A stretch of 5,926 bases of DNA from Planctomycetaceae bacterium (GCA_027000105.1 JALTOP010000174.1:1-5926), one strand, 5' to 3'; positions 1 to 5,926 are shown, numbered from the stretch's first letter. Notes: generated from the sequence alone by a model not told the origin. Numbers and translations are program-made.

Positions 1-744
1 GGCTCGAACCCAGACCGGATCGACCAGCGCCACCAGAAAGACCGGCTTCGACGGAGAAGCCATGTCGCCAACTTCCAGAATGCGATCTTGTACAATCCCA
101 TCGCAGGGAGAGTAAAGAGATGCATCATTCAGATCATGCTGAGCTTGTGCCAATTCGGCATCGTATCGTTTGAGCATCGCTTTTGCTTCAGCGATATCTT
201 CTTTGCGCGGACCTGCAATGACAAGATCGCGAGCCGCTTCGAGTGATTTAACGCGAGCCGCATCTGCATCAAAAGCTGCCTGGGCATCATCCACTTCCTG
301 TTGAGTCGTTGTCCCCGTTTTATGCAATGCAGCAGTTCGCTCGTAGGTTTGCTTGGCGTCGGCAAGTTGTGCTACAGCAGCTTCGACATCGGCTTTTGCC
401 TTTGCGATTTCCTCCTTGCGGGATCCAGCTTCCAGTCGGGCGACAACCTGTCTTTGAGCTTCCAACATCGCTTCGGCTCGGGCAACAATGGCCTCAAGCC
501 GCTCCGTCTCCAACCTGGCTAACAACTGCCCTTTGTGGATATGGTCACCTTCTTCTGCGTTCAGAACGGCAATACGCTCATTTCCGTTAATCGCCAGCTC
601 GACCTGTCGAACATCGACATTGCCGAACAGAGTCAATTCATCGCTATTAGCTGGTTTCTGATGCGTTTTCCAATACCATCCCCCGCCAACTGCAGAGCCG
701 ACCAAAAATAGAAGAACAATAAAACGAGCCACGGCTATTACCAT
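1..744 (-). CDS. YbhG-like HlyD-family periplasmic adaptor of an efflux transporter (3' end outside window)
   Basis: This is a membrane-fusion (adaptor) protein, expected to bridge an inner-membrane transporter, probably an ABC exporter as for YbhG, to the cell exterior. The 248 visible residues start at ATG 742-744, with an in-frame TGA at 760-762 just upstream. A hydrophobic segment at residues 2-24 is the signal anchor. The strand TLFGNVDVR (38-46) closely resembles YbhG. A first half-lipoyl motif EGDHIHKGQLLARLE lies at about 65-79, a long Ala/Glu-rich coiled-coil hairpin at about 80-207, and the second half-lipoyl motif SPCDGIVQ at 212-219 followed by VGDMASPSKPVF. The sequence is still open at PVWVRA, which matches the YbhG barrel region; E. 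coli YbhG is about 332 residues, so about a quarter is missing. No TetR-type regulator precedes it in this window, unlike E. coli. A promoter lies at 815-843. The transported substrate cannot be inferred. Confidence 0.93.
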   Translation of the reverse strand, partial: MVIAVARFIVLLFLVGSAVGGGWYWKTHQKPANSDELTLFGNVDVRQVELAINGNERIAVLNAEEGDHIHKGQLLARLETERLEAIVARAEAMLEAQRQVVARLEAGSRKEEIAKAKADVEAAVAQLADAKQTYERTAALHKTGTTTQQEVDDAQAAFDADAARVKSLEAARDLVIAGPRKEDIAEAKAMLKRYDAELAQAQHDLNDASLYSPCDGIVQDRILEVGDMASPSKPVFLVALVDPVWVRA

Positions 745-812
745 TTCTGAAAGAGGTACTCACCGCAAAGGGTGAAATTGAACAGCATCCGCAAAATAGC
801 GGCATCAGGATG

Positions 813-823
813 TGATTATCACT
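813..823. promoter_or_regulatory. Short palindrome GTGAT-N-ATCAC over the -10 box (possible operator)
   Basis: The sequence GTGATTATCAC is a perfect 5-bp inverted repeat around one central base and completely covers the predicted -10 box of the adaptor promoter. A repressor bound here would block RNA polymerase, and efflux genes are often under such control. The arms are short and no regulator gene is visible nearby, so the site could be chance. The spacing does not match CRP or FNR sites. Confidence 0.3.
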
Positions 824-843
824 CGTTATCGCTGTAATGTCCA
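815..843 (-). promoter_or_regulatory. Sigma70-like promoter for the efflux adaptor gene
   Basis: Read on the minus strand there is a -35 box TGGACA (838-843, five of six consensus bases), a spacer of exactly 17 bp (821-837) and a -10 box GATAAT (815-820, five of six). The predicted transcription start is near 807-809, giving a 5' untranslated leader of about 65 bases before the ATG at 744. The match in both boxes and the ideal spacing make it the best promoter I found in the window. It suggests that the adaptor gene starts a transcription unit separate from gnd. It is a prediction from the sequence only. Confidence 0.6.
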
Positions 844-846
844 GCA

Positions 847-922
847 GGGGGCAGATAATGCTACAGAGAGACCGCCACAATGCGAGATTGTCACAAAGCC
901 GCAGACTTGATGAGCTGCCCCC
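847..922. repeat. Inverted repeat GGGGGCAG / CTGCCCCC with a nested small hairpin
   Basis: Eight-base perfect arms lie at 847-854 and 915-922, separated by 60 bases. Between them is a smaller hairpin, ACAAT (877-881), loop GCGAG, ATTGT (887-891). The outer left arm sits three bases upstream of the predicted -35 box. It could be a regulator-binding pair or a folded region, but it lies upstream of the predicted transcription start and so would not be in the adaptor mRNA. Chance is a real alternative. Confidence 0.3.
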
Positions 923-1160
923 ATGAGAGACAACCCGCATTTTTCGCCTTACCGCGCACTCTGCAGAAAACTCTTCTTTCTTCGTGCCGATAATATTCCG
1001 CAACTTCGCGCAGGACGATAGCGAAATGATGCCTCTCTCGATCTTTCGAAATCGTGCTGTATGCTATTCAGCGATTTTACTTACGGAAGTACGAAAGCCG
1101 GAAACATCACGCATCAATCGCTACTTGCAGCACTGCCGCCTGATTCCCATTGACGAACGC

Positions 1161-2630
1161 CTACTGTTCCAGCTTTCGTTCGCGAATCCAGTCGGTGTGG
1201 AAGGTTTCGCCTCTTGGTTTATCGACACGTTCGTAGGTGTGCGCCCCGAAGTAATCCCGCTGTGCTTGCAGCAAGTTGGCGGGCAAGCGAGCCTGTCGGT
1301 AGCCATCGTAGTAGGTGAGGGCGGCTGCGAAGCCGGGAGCGGGTAAACCAAGCGTCGCAGCAGTTGATACGATTCTTCGCCAGCTTGGTTGCGCCTTGTC
1401 GATCGCTTCTTTGAAGAAATCATCCAACAGCAGGTTTTCAAGCTCCGGATTTTTATCGAAAGCTTTCTTGATATCTTCCAGGAAGGTCGATCGAATAATG
1501 CAACCACCTCGCCACAACAGCGCAATGTTGCCATTATTGAGCTTCCAACCAAACTCTTTCGCCGCAGCATCGAGCTGCACATAACCTTGTGCATAACTGA
1601 CGAGTTTGGAAGCATACAGTGCCCATTTGACATCATCGATGAACTGCTGTTTGTCGCCATCGAATTTCACTTCCGGGCCGGTCAATACTTTCGAAGCTCG
1701 CACGCGGGCCTCTTTTTGTCCCGACAGGCAACGGGCATAAACCGCTTCGGTAATCAATGTGGTTGGCACGCCCAAATCAAGCGCGTGCTGCGACATCCAC
1801 TTGCCGGTTCCTTTCTGCTTGGCGGTATCGAGAATTTTATCAACCAGATCTTCACCTGTTTCAGGATCTTTCACCGTGAAAATGTCTCGCGTAATTTCAA
1901 CCAGATAGCTTTTCAGTTCTTCCTCGTTCCATTTTTCGAACACTTTGTACAATTCGTGATTCGTCAAACCGACCGCATGTTTGAGCAGAAAATACGCTTC
2001 ACAGATCAACTGCATATCACCGTATTCGATGCCGTTGTGCACCATCTTCACATAGTGACCGGCTCCTGCTTCTCCGACCCATTCACAACAGGGGATATCG
2101 TTGTTCGGGCCAACCTTGGCGGAAATCGTCTGGAAAATTTCTTTGACAAACGGCCAGGCTTCTTCATCCCCGCCGGGCATGATACTCGGGCCCTTCAAAG
2201 CTCCTTCTTCCCCGCCGGAAACGCCGGTGCCCAGGAATCGAAAACCTTCCGCTTTCAATTCTTCATAACGACGATTCGTATCGGAATATTCCGAATTCCC
2301 GCCATCAATGATGATATCTCCTTTCTCCAGCAGCGGTTTGAGCTGATCGATCACCGCATCGACCGGCTTGCCCGCCTTCACCATAATCATCACTCTGCGG
2401 GGTGTTTTCAGATTCTTGACCAAATCTGCCAGTTCATGGTAGCCATCAATCCGATCCGGTGTCCCCGGATGCACCGTCTCTTCATCCCGACTGGACAACC
2501 CATTGACAAATTCATCAGTGGTGCTGGTCGTGCGGTTATAAACCCCGACCGAAAAACCATGGTTCGCCATGTTCAAAACAAGGTTTTGCCCCATCACTGC
2601 CAAACCGATTAAACCGATGTCGTGTTTCAT
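1161..2630 (-). CDS. gnd: 6-phosphogluconate dehydrogenase, decarboxylating (NADP-dependent type)
   Basis: This cytosolic enzyme of the oxidative pentose-phosphate pathway converts 6-phosphogluconate to ribulose 5-phosphate and CO2 while reducing NADP+. The 489-residue protein starts at MKHDIGLIGLAVMG; the open frame extends 24 codons further upstream, but that stretch has no family similarity, so ATG 2628-2630 is preferred. Seen in order are the nucleotide-binding loop GLAVMGQNLVLN (9-20), NRT (32-34), MVKAG (83-87), DGGNSEY (109-115), the substrate loop GVSGGEEGALKGPSIMPGG (136-154), the catalytic Lys195 in GHYVKMVHNGIEYGDMQ with Asn199 and Glu202, KQKGTGKW (271-278), Arg300, WRGGCIIRS (373-381), and the C-terminal RDYFGAHTYER with Arg458 and His464. 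All key residues are present, so it should be active. It is slightly longer than E. coli Gnd (468 residues), mostly from about a dozen residues before the catalytic Lys. No zwf or pgl lies beside it. A weak GGAA lies upstream of the start. Confidence 0.98.
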   Translation of the reverse strand: MKHDIGLIGLAVMGQNLVLNMANHGFSVGVYNRTTSTTDEFVNGLSSRDEETVHPGTPDRIDGYHELADLVKNLKTPRRVMIMVKAGKPVDAVIDQLKPLLEKGDIIIDGGNSEYSDTNRRYEELKAEGFRFLGTGVSGGEEGALKGPSIMPGGDEEAWPFVKEIFQTISAKVGPNNDIPCCEWVGEAGAGHYVKMVHNGIEYGDMQLICEAYFLLKHAVGLTNHELYKVFEKWNEEELKSYLVEITRDIFTVKDPETGEDLVDKILDTAKQKGTGKWMSQHALDLGVPTTLITEAVYARCLSGQKEARVRASKVLTGPEVKFDGDKQQFIDDVKWALYASKLVSYAQGYVQLDAAAKEFGWKLNNGNIALLWRGGCIIRSTFLEDIKKAFDKNPELENLLLDDFFKEAIDKAQPSWRRIVSTAATLGLPAPGFAAALTYYDGYRQARLPANLLQAQRDYFGAHTYERVDKPRGETFHTDWIRERKLEQ

Positions 2631-2715
2631 TTTTGTTGTTTCCAGATAGTAAAAACAAGAGTAAAGATGCGTTAAGCTATCGGGTGCGCAAATGCGAACC
2701 AATTGTTAACTGTAA

Positions 2716-3744
2716 TTAAGGCGTCAACACTGCAGGAATTTTGCCTGTTTCTTTCTTTAACTTATCGAGCTTGCTGGGCAATACATTCGCCATTTGATTA
2801 AGCATGAGTCTACGAATGGCATCGTAACCGCGGTCGTTGGGATCTTCGAGGTTAGCATAATACCAATAGCCGGGATCATCTGCATGGTAAAACGGTCTCC
2901 AAAATTGTGTGGAATGAATTCCATGCCCCATGAATTCACGGTGAATATCGACAAGTGTTGTATCTTTTCGTTTTTTACATGCGTTTTCAATCACCTCGTT
3001 ATAGGCTCTCAAGACTTTAATCCCATCCGCCCAGGCAGGTAACCCTGCGTTACGAACATCGCCGATGCCGTCAGTTGGATCGTAAATATTTGCCAGAAAA
3101 ATGTGATAACCTCCCGGGAAGTGTTCGCCAATTTTATCAAGAATCAGATTCAATCGTTCTTCAAAATTCTTGATCCAGGGCTCTGCCTGTTCAATACTCG
3201 CCCCGTACATCGCTCCTTCCCGAGGTGGCGTGCGTCCATACATATGAATGACATCATTCCCGCCAATTGTTGCAACAATCACACCAAATGTCTCTTTTGG
3301 GTATTGCTCAATTTTCGGAAGCAGTATGTCAACATGCTCTAAAGATGTCGATCCTGATAAGGCCAGATTAACCGCCTTCATTTTTGGAAAAACCTGTTTG
3401 AGGGAAATCCCCTGCATTTCAGGAAACTCATCTTTCGGATTTTCAACCAGTCTATTGAAAAACGATTTGCCCGGTGAGGCTCCATATCCCGCAGTAATAC
3501 TATCGCCAAAACCAAGTAAAACGACATCTCGCTCAGTCCAAACTTTCTGAAACGCCTGCTTCTCGACCACCGGACCAGCCGGCCCGGAACCAATCGGATG
3601 AGTCAGCCAGAACGAAACATAGAAAACGACACTCCCGATAATAATTCCGCCGATGATCAACAGTATGATCATCCGCTTACGAAAAGTTCCCTTCACCACA
3701 ACAGATGCCTCGTTGCCATTCTTTGGTGAGGGAGTTTCAGTCAT
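2716..3744 (-). CDS. Membrane-anchored SGNH/GDSL-family hydrolase-like protein with altered block V
   Basis: The 342-residue protein has a basic stretch (KGTFRKR, 18-24), one transmembrane helix (about 25-46) and then a soluble domain, so it is probably a signal-anchored protein with its catalytic domain outside the inner membrane. SGNH hydrolases are esterases, lipases or carbohydrate deacetylases. Seen are block I GFGDSITAG with nucleophile Ser82 (79-86), block II NLALSGSTS with Gly131, and block III GGND (161-164) with the oxyanion Asn163. Block V is odd: where DxxHPN is expected there is NLEDPNDRGYDAI (298-310), so the usual catalytic Asp and His are Asn298 and Asp301. His274, His277 and His287 lie shortly upstream and might substitute. 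ATG 3742-3744 is chosen because it gives the basic-then-hydrophobic start; there is no strong ribosome-binding site. The 85-bp gap to gnd on the same strand allows co-transcription. The substrate is unknown. Confidence 0.88.
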   Translation of the reverse strand: MTETPSPKNGNEASVVVKGTFRKRMIILLIIGGIIIGSVVFYVSFWLTHPIGSGPAGPVVEKQAFQKVWTERDVVLLGFGDSITAGYGASPGKSFFNRLVENPKDEFPEMQGISLKQVFPKMKAVNLALSGSTSLEHVDILLPKIEQYPKETFGVIVATIGGNDVIHMYGRTPPREGAMYGASIEQAEPWIKNFEERLNLILDKIGEHFPGGYHIFLANIYDPTDGIGDVRNAGLPAWADGIKVLRAYNEVIENACKKRKDTTLVDIHREFMGHGIHSTQFWRPFYHADDPGYWYYANLEDPNDRGYDAIRRLMLNQMANVLPSKLDKLKKETGKIPAVLTP

Positions 3745-3788
3745 TTGAATCTACTTTTCTTAAATGAAACCTGCAGCTCAAACCCCAA

Positions 3789-4346
3789 CTAACCATCCGG
3801 ATCGTCAATCAATTCCTGCAGCCGTCTGTTCAAGGGAGCTTCAAACCGCTTCGGCCATGTTTCGTCGATGAGATTGGCATCAATCATATCCCTGACATTC
3901 ACCAAGTTTTCACAACGATTTGAATGCAATTCAGAATGCACAAGAGGTTCCAGCGATAGACAACGAATGCCATCTATTATTTCAGAATCGGAAATGAAAT
4001 CAAAATCAGATTCAAATTTAACTTTGATCGCACCATATGCTTTCGCACCAGGTCCATCCAGAAACATATCGATCCCTCCGGCGTGACGATAAACAAACCC
4101 GGCTGCTTCCATCACCGGGATCGCTTTCTCTAAATCTTCCCGCCGTAAAAGAATATCAACATCTCGCGTATTTCGCACGGCCGCTTCATCAACTCGAGAA
4201 ACCCACGCTGCGACCGCGTTACCTCCGACAAGCGCGTAATCGATATTTGCCGCATTGAGGGCAGCCGTCGTTCTTTCAAGCCGCTGGCGAACTTTTTCCA
4301 CCGCACGCACCATCCGATCCAGAGATATTTCACCGAACTGCTTCAT
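3789..4346 (-). CDS. Nucleotidyltransferase-fold protein (MNT/AbiEii-like), C-terminal part divergent
   Basis: This 185-residue protein belongs to the DNA polymerase beta-like nucleotidyltransferase superfamily, which transfers nucleotides to proteins, RNA or small molecules. Visible are an N-terminal helix rich in Arg and Glu (about 10-33), the strand YALVGGNAVAAWV with Gly41-Gly42 replacing the classical GS, and NTRDVDILL with the metal-binding pair Asp62 and Asp64. It ends with a helical segment VRDMIDANLIDETW and LQELIDDPDG. The layout resembles stand-alone nucleotidyltransferases that I recall as common in Planctomycetota. From about residue 106 onward the similarity weakens, and positions that are usually Lys or His are Glu or Asn (see findings). 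The toxin/antitoxin or abortive-infection roles known for distant relatives are not supported, because no recognisable partner gene (such as an HEPN protein) is adjacent. The start ATG at 4344-4346 has no obvious ribosome-binding site. Confidence 0.85.
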   Translation of the reverse strand: MKQFGEISLDRMVRAVEKVRQRLERTTAALNAANIDYALVGGNAVAAWVSRVDEAAVRNTRDVDILLRREDLEKAIPVMEAAGFVYRHAGGIDMFLDGPGAKAYGAIKVKFESDFDFISDSEIIDGIRCLSLEPLVHSELHSNRCENLVNVRDMIDANLIDETWPKRFEAPLNRRLQELIDDPDG

Positions 4347-4406
4347 ACAACGACTTTTACATTTTTCCTACTCGTTTCCAGGTTTCAACATAACGTAGAA
4401 TCGAAC

Positions 4407-5135
4407 TCATTTCATTGATTTCTTATCAATACGCTGGGACGCAGAAGCAACTACTTTATATTCATCCTGTGAGGCGATAGACTCAGACAACCAGCGAATA
4501 TGATTGAGCCAAGGTATTATAAACAAATCTCCTTTTTTTGAACCTAATAGCATAGACCCCAATAGTCCAACCGCAACAACACAAAACAAAGTTGAATAAG
4601 CTGCAAAAAAATCGAACTTTAGGTATGCAAGAAAACAAACTCCCATCAGCAAGATGATGAATAATAATTTTTTAATAATCTGCTTTGATCTACCCCAACT
4701 TTTTGTCCTAAGAAAGTTATTGTGGCATTGCTCACAAAGTAGTAGAGGAAAACGCAGAGTTTCCCAATGTTCCTCATACTTGCCACCACCAACTGTCAAG
4801 GAACCAGTAATAGATACGCCAACTCCACCTTCTTTAATTGCGATCCGTTCTTTCATGTATTTGAATTGAATAGGTATTTCATACTCTGCTTCTCTCTCTT
4901 CACACATATGGCAATATCCATCGAAAGGTGGATCGCTTTTTTCAAGAGTTTTGAGAACTTTATCTATCGGACTTAACAGTGGATATTTATCGCCTGAAAG
5001 TTCCTGCAAGGTAACAGAGTTAGGTACCAGCATCTTTGTATGACACGTTGGACACTCTTTATCTGTGCCAGCCTCATATAACTCAACGCGAATTTTCTTT
5101 CCGCAATCACATTTGAAGAAAAATTTATCTGACAT
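4407..5135 (-). CDS. Zinc-ribbon membrane protein of unknown function
   Basis: I do not recognise a characterised family for this 242-residue protein. The N-terminus is a compact zinc-ribbon-like motif, CDCGKKIRV followed by CPTC (Cys9, Cys11, Cys28, Cys31), with the AG-x-CP-x-C-x-VP pattern frequent at the start of planctomycete proteins. A second Cys pair set, CHMC (75-78) and CEQC (134-137), flanks a charged and then Gly-rich stretch (about 80-120) that could be a beta-rich insert. Two hydrophobic helices follow at about 155-172 and 179-198, with a short polar C-terminal tail (about 200-242) rich in Trp, Ser and Lys. Both termini are probably cytoplasmic. The gene is AT-rich (about 37% GC over most of its length by hand count) compared with gnd and the HAD gene, suggesting recent acquisition or relaxed constraint. 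It starts 27 bp after the HAD gene stop, so coupling is possible; the SD-like AGGA upstream is about 20 bases from the ATG, too far to be convincing. Confidence 0.82.
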   Translation of the reverse strand: MSDKFFFKCDCGKKIRVELYEAGTDKECPTCHTKMLVPNSVTLQELSGDKYPLLSPIDKVLKTLEKSDPPFDGYCHMCEEREAEYEIPIQFKYMKERIAIKEGGVGVSITGSLTVGGGKYEEHWETLRFPLLLCEQCHNNFLRTKSWGRSKQIIKKLLFIILLMGVCFLAYLKFDFFAAYSTLFCVVAVGLLGSMLLGSKKGDLFIIPWLNHIRWLSESIASQDEYKVVASASQRIDKKSMK

Positions 5136-5162
5136 AGAGACACTTTTTTCTCATTCCTGGAC

Positions 5163-5926
5163 CTACACCTTCCAGGGGGGATGTTCTGGCAGATAGGTTT
5201 CAAATTCTGCGATGACTTTCTGTTCGTACTCGCCGCCGTATTCTCCTGCGAAGAACCTGGCGAGGGCTTCGTTGTTGAATCGTTCCCAACTCGCTTCTTC
5301 ATGGCCAGGATTGATCGGATAGAAATGGGCACCAACTGCGACCGCCGCTTTCATGTCGCCGGGCGCATCGCCCACCATCAACATTTTATCGGCATCGTAA
5401 CCAAGCGCCTTGGCTGCGGTCAGAATTTCGGTTTTACTGCCCGCTTCCTGCCCACAGATTTCTGCAATGTACTCGATGATACCATGTTCAGTCCACTCCG
5501 ATTGTAACGCAGCCGTGGGCGTTGCGGAACAGACAATTACATCGGCTGCCCGGTTTTTTATTTCCTGTAGCGCCTCCTGCACGCCGGGAAAAGGGGGAAC
5601 GCCGTGGACGAGATCGGCAATCGTTGCATCCACCGTCGAAGACCATTCATAACAGAGTTTCAAATCGGGATCGCCCGTCTTTTCCGCTTCCGGCTTGATC
5701 GTTTTGGTGCCGAGTTTCGTTTCGCGATCCATCCAGTCACGCAAACCCTGCAACTTGGGCAAATTGACATTTCTCGCCTGCACTTCCGGTCGTTCTGCAA
5801 GCAAATCGATTGCAAGCAGATAAGCGATAAATCGATTCGCTCCCCGAGATTTTGAATACAGATTCGTAAACTCAGCCGCTTCCCGAGCGAATCGGGAAAC
5901 TGGTTGCAAATTGAAAAACTTGATGA
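5163..5926 (-). CDS. HAD-superfamily hydrolase, phosphatase-like (5' end outside window)
   Basis: The 253 visible residues run from the window edge to the TAG at 5163-5165; reading continues upstream of a TTG codon at 5907-5909 as IKFFN, so the true start is beyond the window. HAD enzymes are usually phosphatases with an Asp nucleophile. Its DxDxT motif I should lie in the missing N-terminus. Present are motif II, IVCSATP, with the Ser codon at 5526-5528; motif III Lys in GSKTEIL at 5433-5435; and motif IV, MVGDAPGDMKAA, with its two Asp at 5367-5369 and 5355-5357. The segment before motif II, from FFNLQPVS through FREAA-like and NLYSKSRGANRF, is mostly helical and fits a cap domain. About 50 residues follow motif IV, ending in PEHPPWKV. 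The substrate is unknown; phosphoglycolate phosphatase-type annotation would be only a guess. It is the first visible gene of the same-strand run. Confidence 0.9.
   Translation of the reverse strand, partial: IKFFNLQPVSRFAREAAEFTNLYSKSRGANRFIAYLLAIDLLAERPEVQARNVNLPKLQGLRDWMDRETKLGTKTIKPEAEKTGDPDLKLCYEWSSTVDATIADLVHGVPPFPGVQEALQEIKNRAADVIVCSATPTAALQSEWTEHGIIEYIAEICGQEAGSKTEILTAAKALGYDADKMLMVGDAPGDMKAAVAVGAHFYPINPGHEEASWERFNNEALARFFAGEYGGEYEQKVIAEFETYLPEHPPWKV

Larger units (their letters stand above)
745..1160. other. Intergenic region between gnd and the efflux adaptor gene
   Basis: These 416 bp hold no convincing gene. Open frames crossing the gap on either strand run into gnd or the adaptor out of frame and give low-complexity, Ser/Cys-rich or Arg-rich products with no recognisable motif. 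The supported contents are a sigma70-like promoter reading towards the adaptor gene, a short palindrome over its -10 box and an inverted repeat just upstream. I see no hairpin followed by a T tract that would be a clear intrinsic terminator for gnd. The best small hairpin there, at about 1079-1092 (TACTT, loop ACGG, AAGTA), has only five base pairs and no convincing tail. Confidence 0.6.

Noticed and set aside
647..1003. A 118-codon minus-strand open frame across the gap upstream of the adaptor gene
   Set aside because: It overlaps the adaptor gene in a different frame, spans the predicted promoter and encodes a Ser/Cys-rich sequence without domain features.
1079..1092. Small hairpin TACTT-ACGG-AAGTA as a terminator for gnd
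   Set aside because: It has only five base pairs, is AT-rich and lacks a following T tract on the minus strand.
984..1346. A 120-codon plus-strand open frame entering the 3' end of gnd
   Set aside because: More than half of it is antisense to conserved gnd codons, and the product shows no recognisable motif.
1389..2612. A 407-codon open frame on the plus strand, antisense to gnd
   Set aside because: It lies wholly inside gnd, whose minus-strand product matches a known enzyme from end to end. The plus-strand product is rich in Phe, His, Ile and Arg with no recognisable motif, as expected for the mirror of a codon-biased gene.
2631..2702. An upstream ATG that would extend gnd by 24 residues
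   Set aside because: The extension has no similarity to the family, while the ATG at 2628-2630 begins exactly at the conserved nucleotide-binding start.
3789..5135. The nucleotidyltransferase and its neighbour as a toxin-antitoxin or phage-defence pair
   Set aside because: The neighbour is a zinc-ribbon membrane protein, not a HEPN or AbiEi-type partner. The genes are separated by 60 bp without overlap, and no other defence gene is in the window.
5124..5153. A nine-codon open frame (MRKKCLYVR) overlapping the start of the zinc-ribbon gene, as a possible leader peptide
   Set aside because: The only SD-like AGGA is directly adjacent to its ATG, too close for initiation, and the length is easily met by chance in AT-rich DNA.

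Overview
The window is 5,926 bases of compact bacterial DNA in which every supported gene lies on the minus strand. It reads most easily as part of a Planctomycetota chromosome. The nucleotidyltransferase, the membrane-anchored SGNH protein, the zinc-ribbon membrane protein and the HAD hydrolase are all types I associate with that phylum, the start codons lack clear Shine-Dalgarno sequences, and base composition is moderate. This assignment is inference; no rRNA or other phylogenetic marker is present.

In the direction of transcription (high to low coordinates) the layout is as follows. A HAD-family hydrolase has its 5' end cut off by the window edge (5926-5163). After 27 bp comes a small two-helix membrane protein with two Cys4 zinc-ribbon-like motifs (5135-4407). 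After 60 bp comes a nucleotidyltransferase-fold protein (4346-3789). After 44 bp comes a membrane-anchored SGNH/GDSL-family protein (3744-2716). After 85 bp comes a complete decarboxylating 6-phosphogluconate dehydrogenase, gnd (2630-1161). A 416-bp non-coding gap (745-1160) follows, with a good sigma70-like promoter and a small palindrome over its -10 box. It leads into the 5' three quarters of a YbhG-like HlyD-family efflux adaptor (744-1), whose 3' end is outside the window.

The first five genes are close enough to be co-transcribed, but their functions do not form an obvious pathway. gnd is a housekeeping pentose-phosphate enzyme with all key residues. The adaptor appears to begin a separate transport operon. 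The least ordinary parts are the middle three genes. The zinc-ribbon protein is clearly AT-richer than its surroundings (roughly 37% GC by partial hand count, against about 50% or more in sampled lines of gnd and the HAD gene). The nucleotidyltransferase keeps its N-terminal catalytic motif but appears to have lost conserved charged residues in an AT-rich C-terminal patch. The SGNH protein has Asn-Leu-Glu-Asp where the catalytic Asp-x-x-His normally lies. I see no CRISPR array, tRNA, rRNA, insertion sequence or integrase, and no convincing new multigene system.
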